From: Desulfobacteraceae bacterium | Lineage (GTDB): Bacteria; Desulfobacterota; Desulfobacteria; Desulfobacterales; Desulfobacteraceae | Assembly (NCBI GenBank): GCA_003354055.1 | Contig: PIVQ01000001.1 | Span: forward strand, 1 to 64,000 | DNA: 64,000 bases | Reading direction: 5' to 3' | Shown here: positions 47,852 through 57,076 of the stretch, one piece after another | How positions within the stretch are numbered: the first letter of the stretch is position 1 | Layout: every line of letters starts with the position of its first letter | Translations under genes and position numbers: made by a program | The notes under the pieces: generated by a model | Database searches by the model: none | What the model was told of the DNA's origin: nothing | Seen by the model: only the letters and a program-made list of their open reading frames with translations

Positions 47852-49321
47852 TTAATACCTCAAACACTTTTCCTTAAATATAGCTCTAATTTTTACTATA
47901 CGTTCTCTCTCAAACGGGGATCTATACAGAATACATAAAATCAGAATAGGATAAACCAAGGAGAGTAAAAGGCTTATTACAATTCGTGGTAAAACAGGTA
48001 AAGTCTGAGTCCAGCTACCAATGAGAACAAACAAAACAGAAAAAAGAAAAAAGCAACAAAGAGATTGCCAGTCATAGTCAATTGGGAACCGACGCTGAGA
48101 AAAATAATAAATTAATATTGTCATAACAAACCATCCGAGGATTGAAGCAATTGCAGCGCCTTTGCCTCCAAACAAGGGTATCAGAAAGACGGCACTTATA
48201 ATAACTACAACCAAACCTCCTATGCTTATCAACGGTAGTGGTTTCGTGTTATCTGCAAATTCAAAACCCGTTCCGAACATAAAATACAGTCCTTGAGAAA
48301 CAAAAACGAGCGCCACCAGAGGTATAAACGGAACTGCCGCATGAAACTTTTCAGTTGTCATGATGTTAATAATTTCTGGACCAAACAGGGATACCCATAG
48401 CCAGAGAGCCGATATTCCAGCAACGTAGTAGGTAATCATCGATCTAAACACATCCTGGGGAGAATCTTCCTGTGCATGTAATTGAAACTTAAAAGGTACC
48501 CATGCTCTTTGAGCAGCCCCGATTATAAAAGTAATTGGAGTTACAATTTTAATTGCAATATTATATACGCCAGCCTCCTCCATCCCAAGTTTGTGGGCTA
48601 TCAGGTATTGGCTGAATTGAGCTAAACCTATTGCCTGTACCCGATGAGGAACAATAGGTATTCCATAGGAAAGCATTTTTTTCCAGACATCAAAATTCAT
48701 TTTAAAGGAAATTGACTTTATGGTTGCTGCAAACAGAGTTATAAAGGAGATTATGCTTCCCGCAAAATTAGCAAAAATAACCCCTATGAGTCCAACTTTT
48801 AAGTATACAACAAAAAATATTGAGACTCCGATCGAAACAAGTATCGTGAGAATATTTATAAAAGATATTGTTTTGACACGTCTATCCGCTCTTAGTATTG
48901 CGATGGGTGTTTCGTTAACCGTATTAATCACAGCAGTGGCTACAACAAACGCCAGAATCCTCGTAGACCCCATATTCCTGAAAAATAAATTGCTGATCGG
49001 TTCTGAAGCGAACCATACTGCAATCGCTAAAAGAACAGAGCTTGCCGTTACTCCAATAAGCCCGGCACTTATGACCTCCTTCTTTTCAGAATTATCCTTG
49101 CATAAATTATAGTATCTAAAAATTGCATTGGTCATTCCCAAATTTGCAATAGCGTTAAAAAGAGCACCAGAAATAACTGCCATTGCCAGTATTCCATAAT
49201 CCTCAGGTGTCAGATAGCGGGTATAAACCGGCAGAAGAATAAAGCTGATAACCTGGCCAATCATACCGCCAGCACCATATATCAAAGCATCATACAAAAA
49301 AGATAAAAGCTTATTTAGCAT
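47852..49321 (-). CDS. Oligosaccharide flippase, Wzx/MurJ-like (2)
   Basis: 489-aa polytopic MOP-superfamily protein with about 14 helices, starting ALIYGAGGMIGQVISFILLP, a pattern common to O-antigen flippases. It differs clearly from the flippase at 31177-32478 in length and sequence, so they are not a recent duplication. It would export the repeat unit built by the neighbouring GT-B and acyltransferase genes, or the sialic-acid-like one. The next gene upstream is a radical SAM gene 18 bp away. Confidence 0.85.
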   Translation of the reverse strand: MLNKLLSFLYDALIYGAGGMIGQVISFILLPVYTRYLTPEDYGILAMAVISGALFNAIANLGMTNAIFRYYNLCKDNSEKKEVISAGLIGVTASSVLLAIAVWFASEPISNLFFRNMGSTRILAFVVATAVINTVNETPIAILRADRRVKTISFINILTILVSIGVSIFFVVYLKVGLIGVIFANFAGSIISFITLFAATIKSISFKMNFDVWKKMLSYGIPIVPHRVQAIGLAQFSQYLIAHKLGMEEAGVYNIAIKIVTPITFIIGAAQRAWVPFKFQLHAQEDSPQDVFRSMITYYVAGISALWLWVSLFGPEIINIMTTEKFHAAVPFIPLVALVFVSQGLYFMFGTGFEFADNTKPLPLISIGGLVVVIISAVFLIPLFGGKGAAIASILGWFVMTILIYYFSQRRFPIDYDWQSLCCFFLFSVLFVLIGSWTQTLPVLPRIVISLLLSLVYPILILCILYRSPFERERIVKIRAIFKEKCLRY

Positions 49322-49339
49322 TCAATTATGTCCACTCAG

Positions 49340-50836
49340 TTATGCTGCTTTAGCTTTATCCAAAGTCTTTTTTAACCACCAACCTAACTGCAGTATCCTA
49401 TCGTACGCAATGCTGAATCTGAATTGAAAACTTATCTTATAAATTTTTAGCAGAAACCTGTATAATCTCAAATTAGCGGCACCTAATTCATTTAGTCTTC
49501 CAACAATTGCGAAAAATGCTTTATGGTCCTGTATGAAATCATATGTTTCCTCCAGAACCCATGGAGGTTTCCCTTTTCTTACATTATCAATAATATTTAT
49601 CCAGTTCTCCAAGGAATAATTTTCAGTTTCATCTCCTAAACACAGCTTAGCCATTTTAGTTCCTGGGGTTGGAATCAATAAGTCTGACGGAGTTAGCGCA
49701 TTATGATTTTCTAGTTTCAACTGTATTATAAGTTGATAGGTTTCCAATACGTCCCTTTTTGTTTCATCTGGAAAGCCTCTAATCGTAAAAAAAGACGGGC
49801 ATATTTCTGAGTTTGCTAACTTTCTATTTGTTAAAATCACATCTTGCTTAGTTGCATTTTTATTAATGTCCCTCAGTATTTTTTCGGAGCCTGATTCTGC
49901 TCCAAAGGTAAGCATCCGACAACCCACATCTTGAAGTTTTTTAATGAAGGCTGGATCTGCCTTTGCCATAAAATCAGTTCGGCAATTTGTATACCAGCGT
50001 ATATCCAGTTTTTCACGGGCCATTAAATCAACTATTTTTTGACTTCGTTTAATATTGCCAAAAAAATTATCATCAATAAAAGTAAAATTTCTAATTCCAT
50101 AGGTTTGAATATAGAACTTGATACTATCGATCACTTTGCTCGGAGAAAGTTCCCGCCACTTTTTCTTTCTCACCGATTCGGTACAAAAAGCGCATGAAAA
50201 TGGACATCCTCGACTTGTTTCAATTGGAATTAGTGCTTCATCCTTATGGAGCTTCAATGTGTCAGCCCACACGCCGGTATAAGGATCATATTTGTTAAAA
50301 TCAACCAAATGGAACGGAATGGGTGGCAGTTTCTCAAGACGGGCTGGTAAAGCATGCTTGTTTATCACTATTTGACCATCTTTTTTGAATCCCACCCCTG
50401 GAATATTATGAAAATCCGGAGATTCTTTTTTCAGGCTCTCCAACAAAACCTGGAAAGTCTCTTCTCCATCTTCCATTACAATAAAATCAACAAATTCATG
50501 TTTCAATGTGGCCTCCGGCACAAGTGAAGGATGAACGCCTCCCCAAATAACCGGTACATTAGAATTTTTTTTTATAAGTTCACTCACCCGCAGTGCTGAG
50601 GTGATATGATTGACGCTCATAGAACTGATACCGACACAAATCGGGTCTTTCTGCAATTCTTTTAACAAGATATTGTCAAAATCATCTTCCACTCTTTCAT
50701 CAAGAATAAACACGTCCAAACCGTCTGCAACAAGAGGAGCTGCAACTGTAAGGATTCCAAGAGGTGGACGATCCACAGTTTCTGAGGTAGCATTGGAAAA
50801 TGCTGGAAATATTAGTATTACTCGATCACTATCCAT
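49340..50836 (-). CDS. B12-binding-type radical SAM protein (3)
   Basis: 498-aa protein from ATG 50836, chosen because GGAGG lies 7 nt upstream; an earlier frame start at 50863 would put this site inside the gene. N-terminal B12-binding-like domain (WGGVHPSLVPE near 98) and radical SAM cysteines C211, C215, C218 in GCPFSCAFC. DxHxxG is not visible. It reads downstream from two related genes, separated by a 302-bp gap. It may C-methylate or rearrange a sugar or lipid; reaction unknown. Confidence 0.85.
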   Translation of the reverse strand: MDSDRVILIFPAFSNATSETVDRPPLGILTVAAPLVADGLDVFILDERVEDDFDNILLKELQKDPICVGISSMSVNHITSALRVSELIKKNSNVPVIWGGVHPSLVPEATLKHEFVDFIVMEDGEETFQVLLESLKKESPDFHNIPGVGFKKDGQIVINKHALPARLEKLPPIPFHLVDFNKYDPYTGVWADTLKLHKDEALIPIETSRGCPFSCAFCTESVRKKKWRELSPSKVIDSIKFYIQTYGIRNFTFIDDNFFGNIKRSQKIVDLMAREKLDIRWYTNCRTDFMAKADPAFIKKLQDVGCRMLTFGAESGSEKILRDINKNATKQDVILTNRKLANSEICPSFFTIRGFPDETKRDVLETYQLIIQLKLENHNALTPSDLLIPTPGTKMAKLCLGDETENYSLENWINIIDNVRKGKPPWVLEETYDFIQDHKAFFAIVGRLNELGAANLRLYRFLLKIYKISFQFRFSIAYDRILQLGWWLKKTLDKAKAA

Positions 50837-51138
50837 TTGTTGCCCTCCAAAATTCAAATACAATTATAATTTCTTTAAAAATCATACTTTTAAGTACCTT
50901 AAAACCAGCAACGGAGACCTTTGATTAATTCCTAAATTCATTTATTTTTTTGTCTTGGATCTAGAACCCTTTAAAATTTCAAGGTTTTTAAGGTCTCCTA
51001 TAGAACCGTTGTTCAACAGAATTTTATTCATTTTCCATACAACTTAGGTTTGGCTTATTCAATTTTACCTATTGCTATATATTAAGCCCTATCAATAACT
51101 TGCTACAATTCTCTTCCTGCAAAGATCTAAATTAATTG
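50837..51138 (-). other. 302-bp gap with inverted repeats and a possible short frame
   Basis: The gap between radical SAM genes carries a 9-bp inverted repeat GGAGACCTT/AAGGTCTCC (50913-50921 and 50990-50998), a TATAAT at 50863-50868 on the minus strand without a good -35, and a 29-codon frame on the minus strand (50942-51031, start ATG after GGAAA). The low-complexity AT-rich content gives little confidence in the short frame. A separate promoter for the downstream gene is possible. Confidence 0.3.
50913..50998. repeat. 9-bp inverted repeat pair
   Basis: GGAGACCTT at 50913-50921 is the exact reverse complement of AAGGTCTCC at 50990-50998, with 68 bases between. It could form a long-range hairpin in the RNA upstream of the radical SAM gene or bracket an operator. 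No regulator partner is evident. Confidence 0.4.
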
Positions 51139-52557
51139 TCATTTATTGAAAAACTCACGAAACGTCCTGTATATTGTTTGTGAAATCCCGTTCTGGTTAT
51201 AATAAGTACGCGCCCTGCCAAATGAAAGAGACATTTTAACATACATCTGAAGCAACTTCCCCCAGGCAAAATACAACCAATCATTCATTTCAGTCATGTT
51301 GACTATTGGTTTCAAATTAGAATAACGCATTTTTTTAACTTCCTGAGCCATTGATTCTAAATATTGTAAAGGATCTTTAATTGCTCCGGTTGCCAAAGCG
51401 TGTCTCCAGTCGGGAGTACCAGGAAAAACCATCATAAAATTAATTGCCGAAGGCTGAAATTGATATTTAGTAATAAACCTTGCCGTTTCGGCCATAGTCC
51501 GGTAACTATCGCCAGGCGCACCAAAGATAAAACTTGAGCTGATGAAAACGTTATGTTTTCGATGAAGTTTTATGGCTTTTGCATTTTGCTCGACCCTGGT
51601 TTTTTTATTCATAACATCCAACATCTTTTGGCTGCCGGACTCAAATCCGTATGAAAGGAAAATACAACCTGCAGCCTTTACAGTAAGCAGTAAGTCATCG
51701 GTAGTAATATCGACTCGTGAATTTCCTGACCATGTAAAGGTCTCTCCACGGCGGAGATATTCACTACAAAACTCATTGATACGCTTTTCACTAAAAACAA
51801 ATAAGCCATCTGAAAAATGGATATGCTCAATATCAAATTCTTCAATCACATGATCAATCTCATCAAAAATACTGGGAATTGATCTGTAACGGAGAGTATT
51901 TCCATCTTCTCCACAGAAATTACACCGAAATGGACAACCACGACTGCTGATCATATTTAAAGACCTGCGATTGTTTCCGCCCCGATGAGCATTGGTATTA
52001 ACCTGATTCTCTATATACCGGTTAACATCCCACAAATAGTAATCAAGAGCACCAAATCGATCAAGATTTTTTTCATATTTTCTGACCTGCGTTCGAATAA
52101 TGTCCCCACCACTCAGTGCTGCGAGACCTGGGATGTTACTTTTTATGGGATCATTTCCAATATCAAGGCAGCTCAGCAATTCAACGATTGTATCCTCGCC
52201 ATCCAGCAATACACAATAATCTATTTCCTTATGGGCCAGAAGCATATCTGGGACAGTTGTGACACGCCCGCCAACTATCACTTTACAGTCTGGTAGAACT
52301 TGTTTTGCGATTTTAGCATATGTACAGACCAAACCAAATTGAATGGCCATTCCTGTAATACCGATATAATCGGCATTTGAGTTTCGAACCAGTTCTGTAA
52401 CCTGCTCATCTGAAAAACGATTCAAATTAATATCAATTATCTCAAAAGGTCTGTTAGATTTTTTTATTGTTGTTGCAATATACCCTAATCCAACAGGAAA
52501 AAAACTTGCATCACTTGCAAGCCGGACCGGAGTATTGAGTAGAAGTATCTTTTTCAT
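51139..52557 (-). CDS. B12-binding-type radical SAM protein (4)
   Basis: 472-aa protein: N-terminal B12-binding-like domain (IVGGRVTTVPDM near 94) and radical SAM cysteines C208, C212, C215 in GCPFRCNFC. Its ATG overlaps the stop of the upstream radical SAM gene by 4 nt (ATGA), so both are made together, perhaps as a complex or consecutive steps. Substrate unknown. Confidence 0.85.
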   Translation of the reverse strand: MKKILLLNTPVRLASDASFFPVGLGYIATTIKKSNRPFEIIDINLNRFSDEQVTELVRNSNADYIGITGMAIQFGLVCTYAKIAKQVLPDCKVIVGGRVTTVPDMLLAHKEIDYCVLLDGEDTIVELLSCLDIGNDPIKSNIPGLAALSGGDIIRTQVRKYEKNLDRFGALDYYLWDVNRYIENQVNTNAHRGGNNRRSLNMISSRGCPFRCNFCGEDGNTLRYRSIPSIFDEIDHVIEEFDIEHIHFSDGLFVFSEKRINEFCSEYLRRGETFTWSGNSRVDITTDDLLLTVKAAGCIFLSYGFESGSQKMLDVMNKKTRVEQNAKAIKLHRKHNVFISSSFIFGAPGDSYRTMAETARFITKYQFQPSAINFMMVFPGTPDWRHALATGAIKDPLQYLESMAQEVKKMRYSNLKPIVNMTEMNDWLYFAWGKLLQMYVKMSLSFGRARTYYNQNGISQTIYRTFREFFNK

Positions 52558-54203
52558 CTAATTTCACCTTTTTCACTTTTTAATATCGTTATCTCTCGGT
52601 ATTTTTCAACATAGTAAGGCAGCAGATTTAGAGCCTCTTCCCTAAGATACTCCTGTCCTTGTTCTTTTGTTTTTGCTCTAAGTTGTGGAAACTGCCCCCT
52701 TAACATATTTCTTAGAGCACCAAGTATCCCATACAGATCAACTCCAAACATTCTTAGCTTGGGTTGAAGTACGAGCAAAAATGCAGCCAAACGAGGACTG
52801 GTTTGAGCCAAACCTAAAAGCTTCAATTTATCTTTACCATATTGGATGTCTTGAAGGATCTGCTCCGTCGTAAGATTGCTCATATTTATGATATTATCAC
52901 TAATATCACGGTCAGACAGCTCCATCAACCACTCTTCCTCATCAGGAATCAGTCCTTTTTCAACGGCAGTTTTATACAAAAGAGTTCCGGGATATGGGCA
53001 GGGGATTGAAAATCCGGGATAGTATATACCCAATTCGCTTAGTTTTTGTACGTTTACTTCCATAGATTTTCTGCTGTCTGTTGCAAACCCATAGAGCATC
53101 ATGGCCGTACCAATCTTAAAGCCTGCATCTCTAACAAGTTGAACGGCGTTGAAAATAGTATCTGCTGTCTGCTTTTTATCCATTGCCCGAAGCGTTGGAT
53201 TATAGAAAGACTCAATTCCTACACCCAAACGAAAGAAGCCAGCCTGTTTCATAGCAGCCAGCAAATCAGCATCTATTAAATTGGCTCTCAGCCCATTACC
53301 TGTTGAAAAAACATACTTGCATCCATCATCAATGATTCTTTGACAAAATTCCATAGCCAATTTTTTATTGCAGTTCCAAAGTTCATCATTAATGACCAAA
53401 TGTATAGTGTTAAATTTTTTCTCAATATACTTTATATGGTCAATGATACTGTCTATCTCGTAGTAGACAACTTTCCTGCCGAAATTTCGATAACAAAAAT
53501 TACACTGAAAAGGACATCCACGTTTGGTATAGAGAGGGAATGGCCGATTGGCTTTCTCGGAATCAAGATGCCGATCCTTGATTAGGCGATCAAGTTCCTC
53601 AGAATGTGTATACTTTTCGCTATTGTTGGCTAAGTAAATATCCATATCAACAAGATGATAGGCTGGATAAGGCAGTGAAGAAAGATCCTCCAACCGGCGA
53701 CGCTGATCCGTCTTAACAATTTCATCGGCTGAATCTAAATAATAAATACCGGGGATATGAGACAGATTGTTCTTACCAATAAGCTCCCCTACCACATCCG
53801 CTATAATCTGTTCCCCTTCTCCTATCACGACAACGTCTACACCAGTGTTTCTTAATACGGTTTCGGGCGTAGAAGAACATCCGCTGCCGCCTCCGATAAT
53901 AGGTATATGCGGATACTCAAGTTTCAAGAAAAGGGTTATAAGTTTGATATAGTAGTAAACAGTTGTCATACCGCCGATACCAATTACATCAAACTGTTTT
54001 CCTTTAATTGCTTCTTTCAGTTCGTCAAAGGTCGGCCTGAGTACATTTAAATCTAAGATCTCTACATTATAACCTTTTTCTTCTAGAACACTGGCGATGC
54101 ATAAAAGTCCGGTGGGAGGATATCTGGCCGGGAACCCCAATCGTACTGGAGGATAAATCAATAAAACATTTGTACCATGTTTATGTTCAGGGGGCATAGT
54201 CAT
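52554..54203 (-). CDS. B12-binding-type radical SAM protein (5)
   Basis: 549-aa protein: B12-binding-like domain (IGGGSGCSSTPE near 103, glycine-rich) and radical SAM cysteines C230, C234, C237 in GCPFQCNFC; longer than its neighbours at the C-terminus. AGGA lies 4-5 nt before the ATG. It follows neuA by 6 bp, which ties the radical SAM trio to the nonulosonic acid genes. It could modify a sialic-acid-like sugar; that is inference. Confidence 0.85.
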   Translation of the reverse strand: MTMPPEHKHGTNVLLIYPPVRLGFPARYPPTGLLCIASVLEEKGYNVEILDLNVLRPTFDELKEAIKGKQFDVIGIGGMTTVYYYIKLITLFLKLEYPHIPIIGGGSGCSSTPETVLRNTGVDVVVIGEGEQIIADVVGELIGKNNLSHIPGIYYLDSADEIVKTDQRRRLEDLSSLPYPAYHLVDMDIYLANNSEKYTHSEELDRLIKDRHLDSEKANRPFPLYTKRGCPFQCNFCYRNFGRKVVYYEIDSIIDHIKYIEKKFNTIHLVINDELWNCNKKLAMEFCQRIIDDGCKYVFSTGNGLRANLIDADLLAAMKQAGFFRLGVGIESFYNPTLRAMDKKQTADTIFNAVQLVRDAGFKIGTAMMLYGFATDSRKSMEVNVQKLSELGIYYPGFSIPCPYPGTLLYKTAVEKGLIPDEEEWLMELSDRDISDNIINMSNLTTEQILQDIQYGKDKLKLLGLAQTSPRLAAFLLVLQPKLRMFGVDLYGILGALRNMLRGQFPQLRAKTKEQGQEYLREEALNLLPYYVEKYREITILKSEKGEIR

Positions 54204-54209
54204 CTGTTC

Positions 54210-54905
54210 CTAACTTGATATTTTATTTTCCAAAAATTCTGCAAATTGAAAGTCATACTCATCATTGATGTCAACGGAGAATTCCCGTGGCATAATATAT
54301 GCCCTGCAATCCTGTCCTATTATTTCTCCTTGATCGAGCACATGTTTTCTTGTTACATAAACTGCACAATTTCGAACATATATTGTTGGCAACTCATGAG
54401 CTGCCATCCGCCCATTTTCATCTTCAAGATAGGGGTACAAACGATCTTTTTGCAGAACCTTCAATTTGGCAGGATGAATCGCATGGTCCAATTGCATGAC
54501 ACTGACAGAAGAATCGGCTTTACTTTCCTCTAATAGTTCGATTGTTGAATCAATATCAATTGGACGGGTCAATGGTGAACTAGGTTGTAAAATTGCGACA
54601 GTATCATAAACACTTCCATCATAGGTCTTGAGAGAAGTCAACGCGTGGCGGACATATTCAATCGCAAGCGATTCATCTCCTGAAATTTCTGTGGGTCTTT
54701 GGATTGATAAAATCGTAGGATATTTGTCAGCAATTTCCAAGATGTCATCATCATCAGAAGAGACAACAATGCGATCCAACCGCCTGGCTTTTAGGGCTGC
54801 CTCCACTACCCAGGAGACAAGGGGCTTACCTGCAAACAATCGCTTGTTTTTACCGGGAACTCTTTTTGAACCTCCACGGGCAGGGATAATTGCCAAAACT
54901 CTCAT
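54210..54905 (-). CDS. neuA: CMP-nonulosonate cytidylyltransferase
   Basis: 231-aa NeuA-type enzyme with the CTP-binding IPARGGSKRVPGKN (7-20) and an LQPSSPLTR segment near 107. It couples CTP to a sialic-acid-like nonulosonate. It comes after neuB and neuC in the same transcript, so CMP-activation completes the pathway. Which nonulosonate (Neu5Ac or legionaminic-type) is not determinable. ATG overlaps the dehydrogenase stop by 4 nt. Confidence 0.9.
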   Translation of the reverse strand: MRVLAIIPARGGSKRVPGKNKRLFAGKPLVSWVVEAALKARRLDRIVVSSDDDDILEIADKYPTILSIQRPTEISGDESLAIEYVRHALTSLKTYDGSVYDTVAILQPSSPLTRPIDIDSTIELLEESKADSSVSVMQLDHAIHPAKLKVLQKDRLYPYLEDENGRMAAHELPTIYVRNCAVYVTRKHVLDQGEIIGQDCRAYIMPREFSVDINDEYDFQFAEFLENKISS

Positions 54906-55855
54906 AGGGTGTCACTATCCTGAGATATTTTATCTTGAAGAAGATTTGCCATAAAGATTTCAGTTTTGATAAAAGATTCATAGGTATTCCCTCCAATATG
55001 AGGAACTATCAAAACATTTGAATGCTTTTTCGCATAGTCTACCAGCAGGTGTCTGGAATTTATATGGGGTTCACCAGAGAGGACATCAAGGGCCGCACCT
55101 GCAATTTGTCCTTCCTGTAATGCTGTCAATAAAGCTGTCTCATCCACGATTCCACCACGCGATGTATTAATCAAATAGGCACCTTTTTTAAATCTGCTGA
55201 GTTCTCCATGCCCTATAAGAAGCTTTGTACTTTCATCGTAGGAAACGTGCAAGCTGACTAAATCCGACCTGCTTAACAGTTCAGAAATATCTGCTAAACT
55301 TTCATCAACGTTATTAGAAACCACATAAGGATCATGCCCGATCACCTTCATTCCAAAGGCCTTAAAATATCCAGCAACAATGGTTCCCAACCGCCCTAAA
55401 CCCACGATTCCGGCTGTTTTACCGTACAACTCCTCACCCCTGAACAAATCCCTGTTCCAGTCTCCTTGAAGGACAGATTGACTAGCATTAGGGATATGCC
55501 TCATCAGAGAAATAGCCAAACCGATGGTCAGCTCGGCTGTGGCACGGACACTCTTTAAAAACTCAGTCTGCCCTTTTAGGCTTAAAACTTGAATCCCTTT
55601 ACTCGATGCATACTCTATGTCAATATGATCGAGACCAGTTGTTGGGGTAACAATGAATCTTAATTTTTTTCCACAATCAATGACTTCTCGGTCAATTGTA
55701 TGTTTCAGTCTGACAATAAGCACATCATACTTTTCAACATTGCTCAGAAGATCCTGACGGGACAGTTCCTTTTCATCCACCCTGCCAATTTCTTTTAAAA
55801 TTTTTCGGGCCTGGTGACAATAATTTCCTGGTTCTGAATTTAGTATATACACCAT
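54902..55855 (-). CDS. D-isomer-specific 2-hydroxyacid dehydrogenase
   Basis: 317-aa enzyme with NAD-binding GLGRLG near 152 and catalytic residues in INTSRGG (Arg), LDVLSGEP (Glu) and VPHIGGNT (His). It converts a 2-keto acid and the D-2-hydroxyacid. Its presence between neuC and neuA is unusual for a plain sialic acid locus; nonulosonates are themselves 2-keto acids, so a substrate related to pyruvate or to the nonulosonate is possible. Specific substrate unknown. Confidence 0.8.
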   Translation of the reverse strand: MVYILNSEPGNYCHQARKILKEIGRVDEKELSRQDLLSNVEKYDVLIVRLKHTIDREVIDCGKKLRFIVTPTTGLDHIDIEYASSKGIQVLSLKGQTEFLKSVRATAELTIGLAISLMRHIPNASQSVLQGDWNRDLFRGEELYGKTAGIVGLGRLGTIVAGYFKAFGMKVIGHDPYVVSNNVDESLADISELLSRSDLVSLHVSYDESTKLLIGHGELSRFKKGAYLINTSRGGIVDETALLTALQEGQIAGAALDVLSGEPHINSRHLLVDYAKKHSNVLIVPHIGGNTYESFIKTEIFMANLLQDKISQDSDTL

Positions 55856-55918
55856 ATTATATCTTTATTTGTAACCAGCTAATTCAATTTCCCCGATAAA
55901 ACAAGATTAACAGAACAA

Positions 55919-57076
55919 TTAGTATGCCAATTTTTTATCAACGGTCAAAGGGACTTTGGTCAGTAAATCCGCAATTTTCTGACCAGAAGCACCATCCCCA
56001 TACAGAGTATTCACAGGAAATTTCCCGCTCGTAAGATGAGTTTGTATGGCCTGAGCAATCTCCGTCCTATTATAATCAATGTCAAGCACGTTACCACCTC
56101 GTTCTCTGCCTGCTTGACGATTTCCAATATTCACTGTTGGTATCCCAAGAAATGAACATTCACGAATAGCCACACTCGAGTTCCCGACCACACAGTTACT
56201 ATTATATATCAGTCTTAAAAAATCTTCGGGAAGCATATTTTTATAATATCGAATATTATTGGTATCATAGTTTTCCCTGAAAGCCCGAATCCCTTTTGAT
56301 GTTCCATCTGACCCGGCATCAACATTAGGCCAAAACCACAAAGTTGGAAACCCGATGTCACGCACCGCAAAAAGAGTTTCTTCTATGTGTGACCGCGCCA
56401 TACCGTATTCGGTTGTAACCGGATGCTGAAGTACTACAATATATCCGTTAGAAATATCAATTTCAGATCCGACCGCACCATATTTAGTAAACGGATCGAA
56501 ATTGAGCCCCGTATCCTTCTTCATAAGATCTGAGGCCAAATCAATGGAGGGGCAACCTGTTATAAAAACTTTTTCAGGATTTTCCCCCATTTTCACAACC
56601 CGCTCATGGGCTTTGTCGGTAGAAACAAAATGAATATCTGCTAATTTGGTAATGGCATGCCGAACCTTTTCATCAATTGATCCTGTGACTTCCCCGCCTT
56701 GTACATGGGCAAGAGGGATATTCATATAGGAGGCGGCAACGGCCGTAGCCATTGTCTCATAGCGATCCGCGATGGTAATGACAATGTCTGGTTTTAAATT
56801 ATCAAAAACAGTAGCAAGCTCTGCAAGTCCAAATCCTGTTGATTTTGCGGATGTAACAAGATTTTCCCCCTCCACTATCATATAAACATGTCGGGTAATT
56901 TTAAATCCGTCATTCTCAATGGATTTAATGGCATCACCATATCGATTCAATAAAGCGGATGCGGCAACAACAAGTTGTAATTCCAGTTCAGGGTGATCTT
57001 CTATTGCCCGCAATGCTGTTTTTATCCGTGAGTAGCTTGGCCTTGCTGTAACAACAACACAAATTTTGCGTTTCAT
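55919..57076 (-). CDS. neuC: Hydrolysing UDP-GlcNAc 2-epimerase (NeuC family)
   Basis: 385-aa GT-B-fold epimerase with ARPSYSRIK at the start, ADRYETMATA near 117 and HVQGGEVTGSIDEKVRHAI near 133, the pattern of NeuC/LegG proteins that release ManNAc-type sugars from UDP-GlcNAc or its diamino derivative. Coupled to neuB (4-nt overlap), it supplies the substrate for nonulosonate synthesis. With the CapD-DegT pair at the far end of the locus, a legionaminic acid route is an alternative. Confidence 0.9.
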   Translation of the reverse strand: MKRKICVVVTARPSYSRIKTALRAIEDHPELELQLVVAASALLNRYGDAIKSIENDGFKITRHVYMIVEGENLVTSAKSTGFGLAELATVFDNLKPDIVITIADRYETMATAVAASYMNIPLAHVQGGEVTGSIDEKVRHAITKLADIHFVSTDKAHERVVKMGENPEKVFITGCPSIDLASDLMKKDTGLNFDPFTKYGAVGSEIDISNGYIVVLQHPVTTEYGMARSHIEETLFAVRDIGFPTLWFWPNVDAGSDGTSKGIRAFRENYDTNNIRYYKNMLPEDFLRLIYNSNCVVGNSSVAIRECSFLGIPTVNIGNRQAGRERGGNVLDIDYNRTEIAQAIQTHLTSGKFPVNTLYGDGASGQKIADLLTKVPLTVDKKLAY

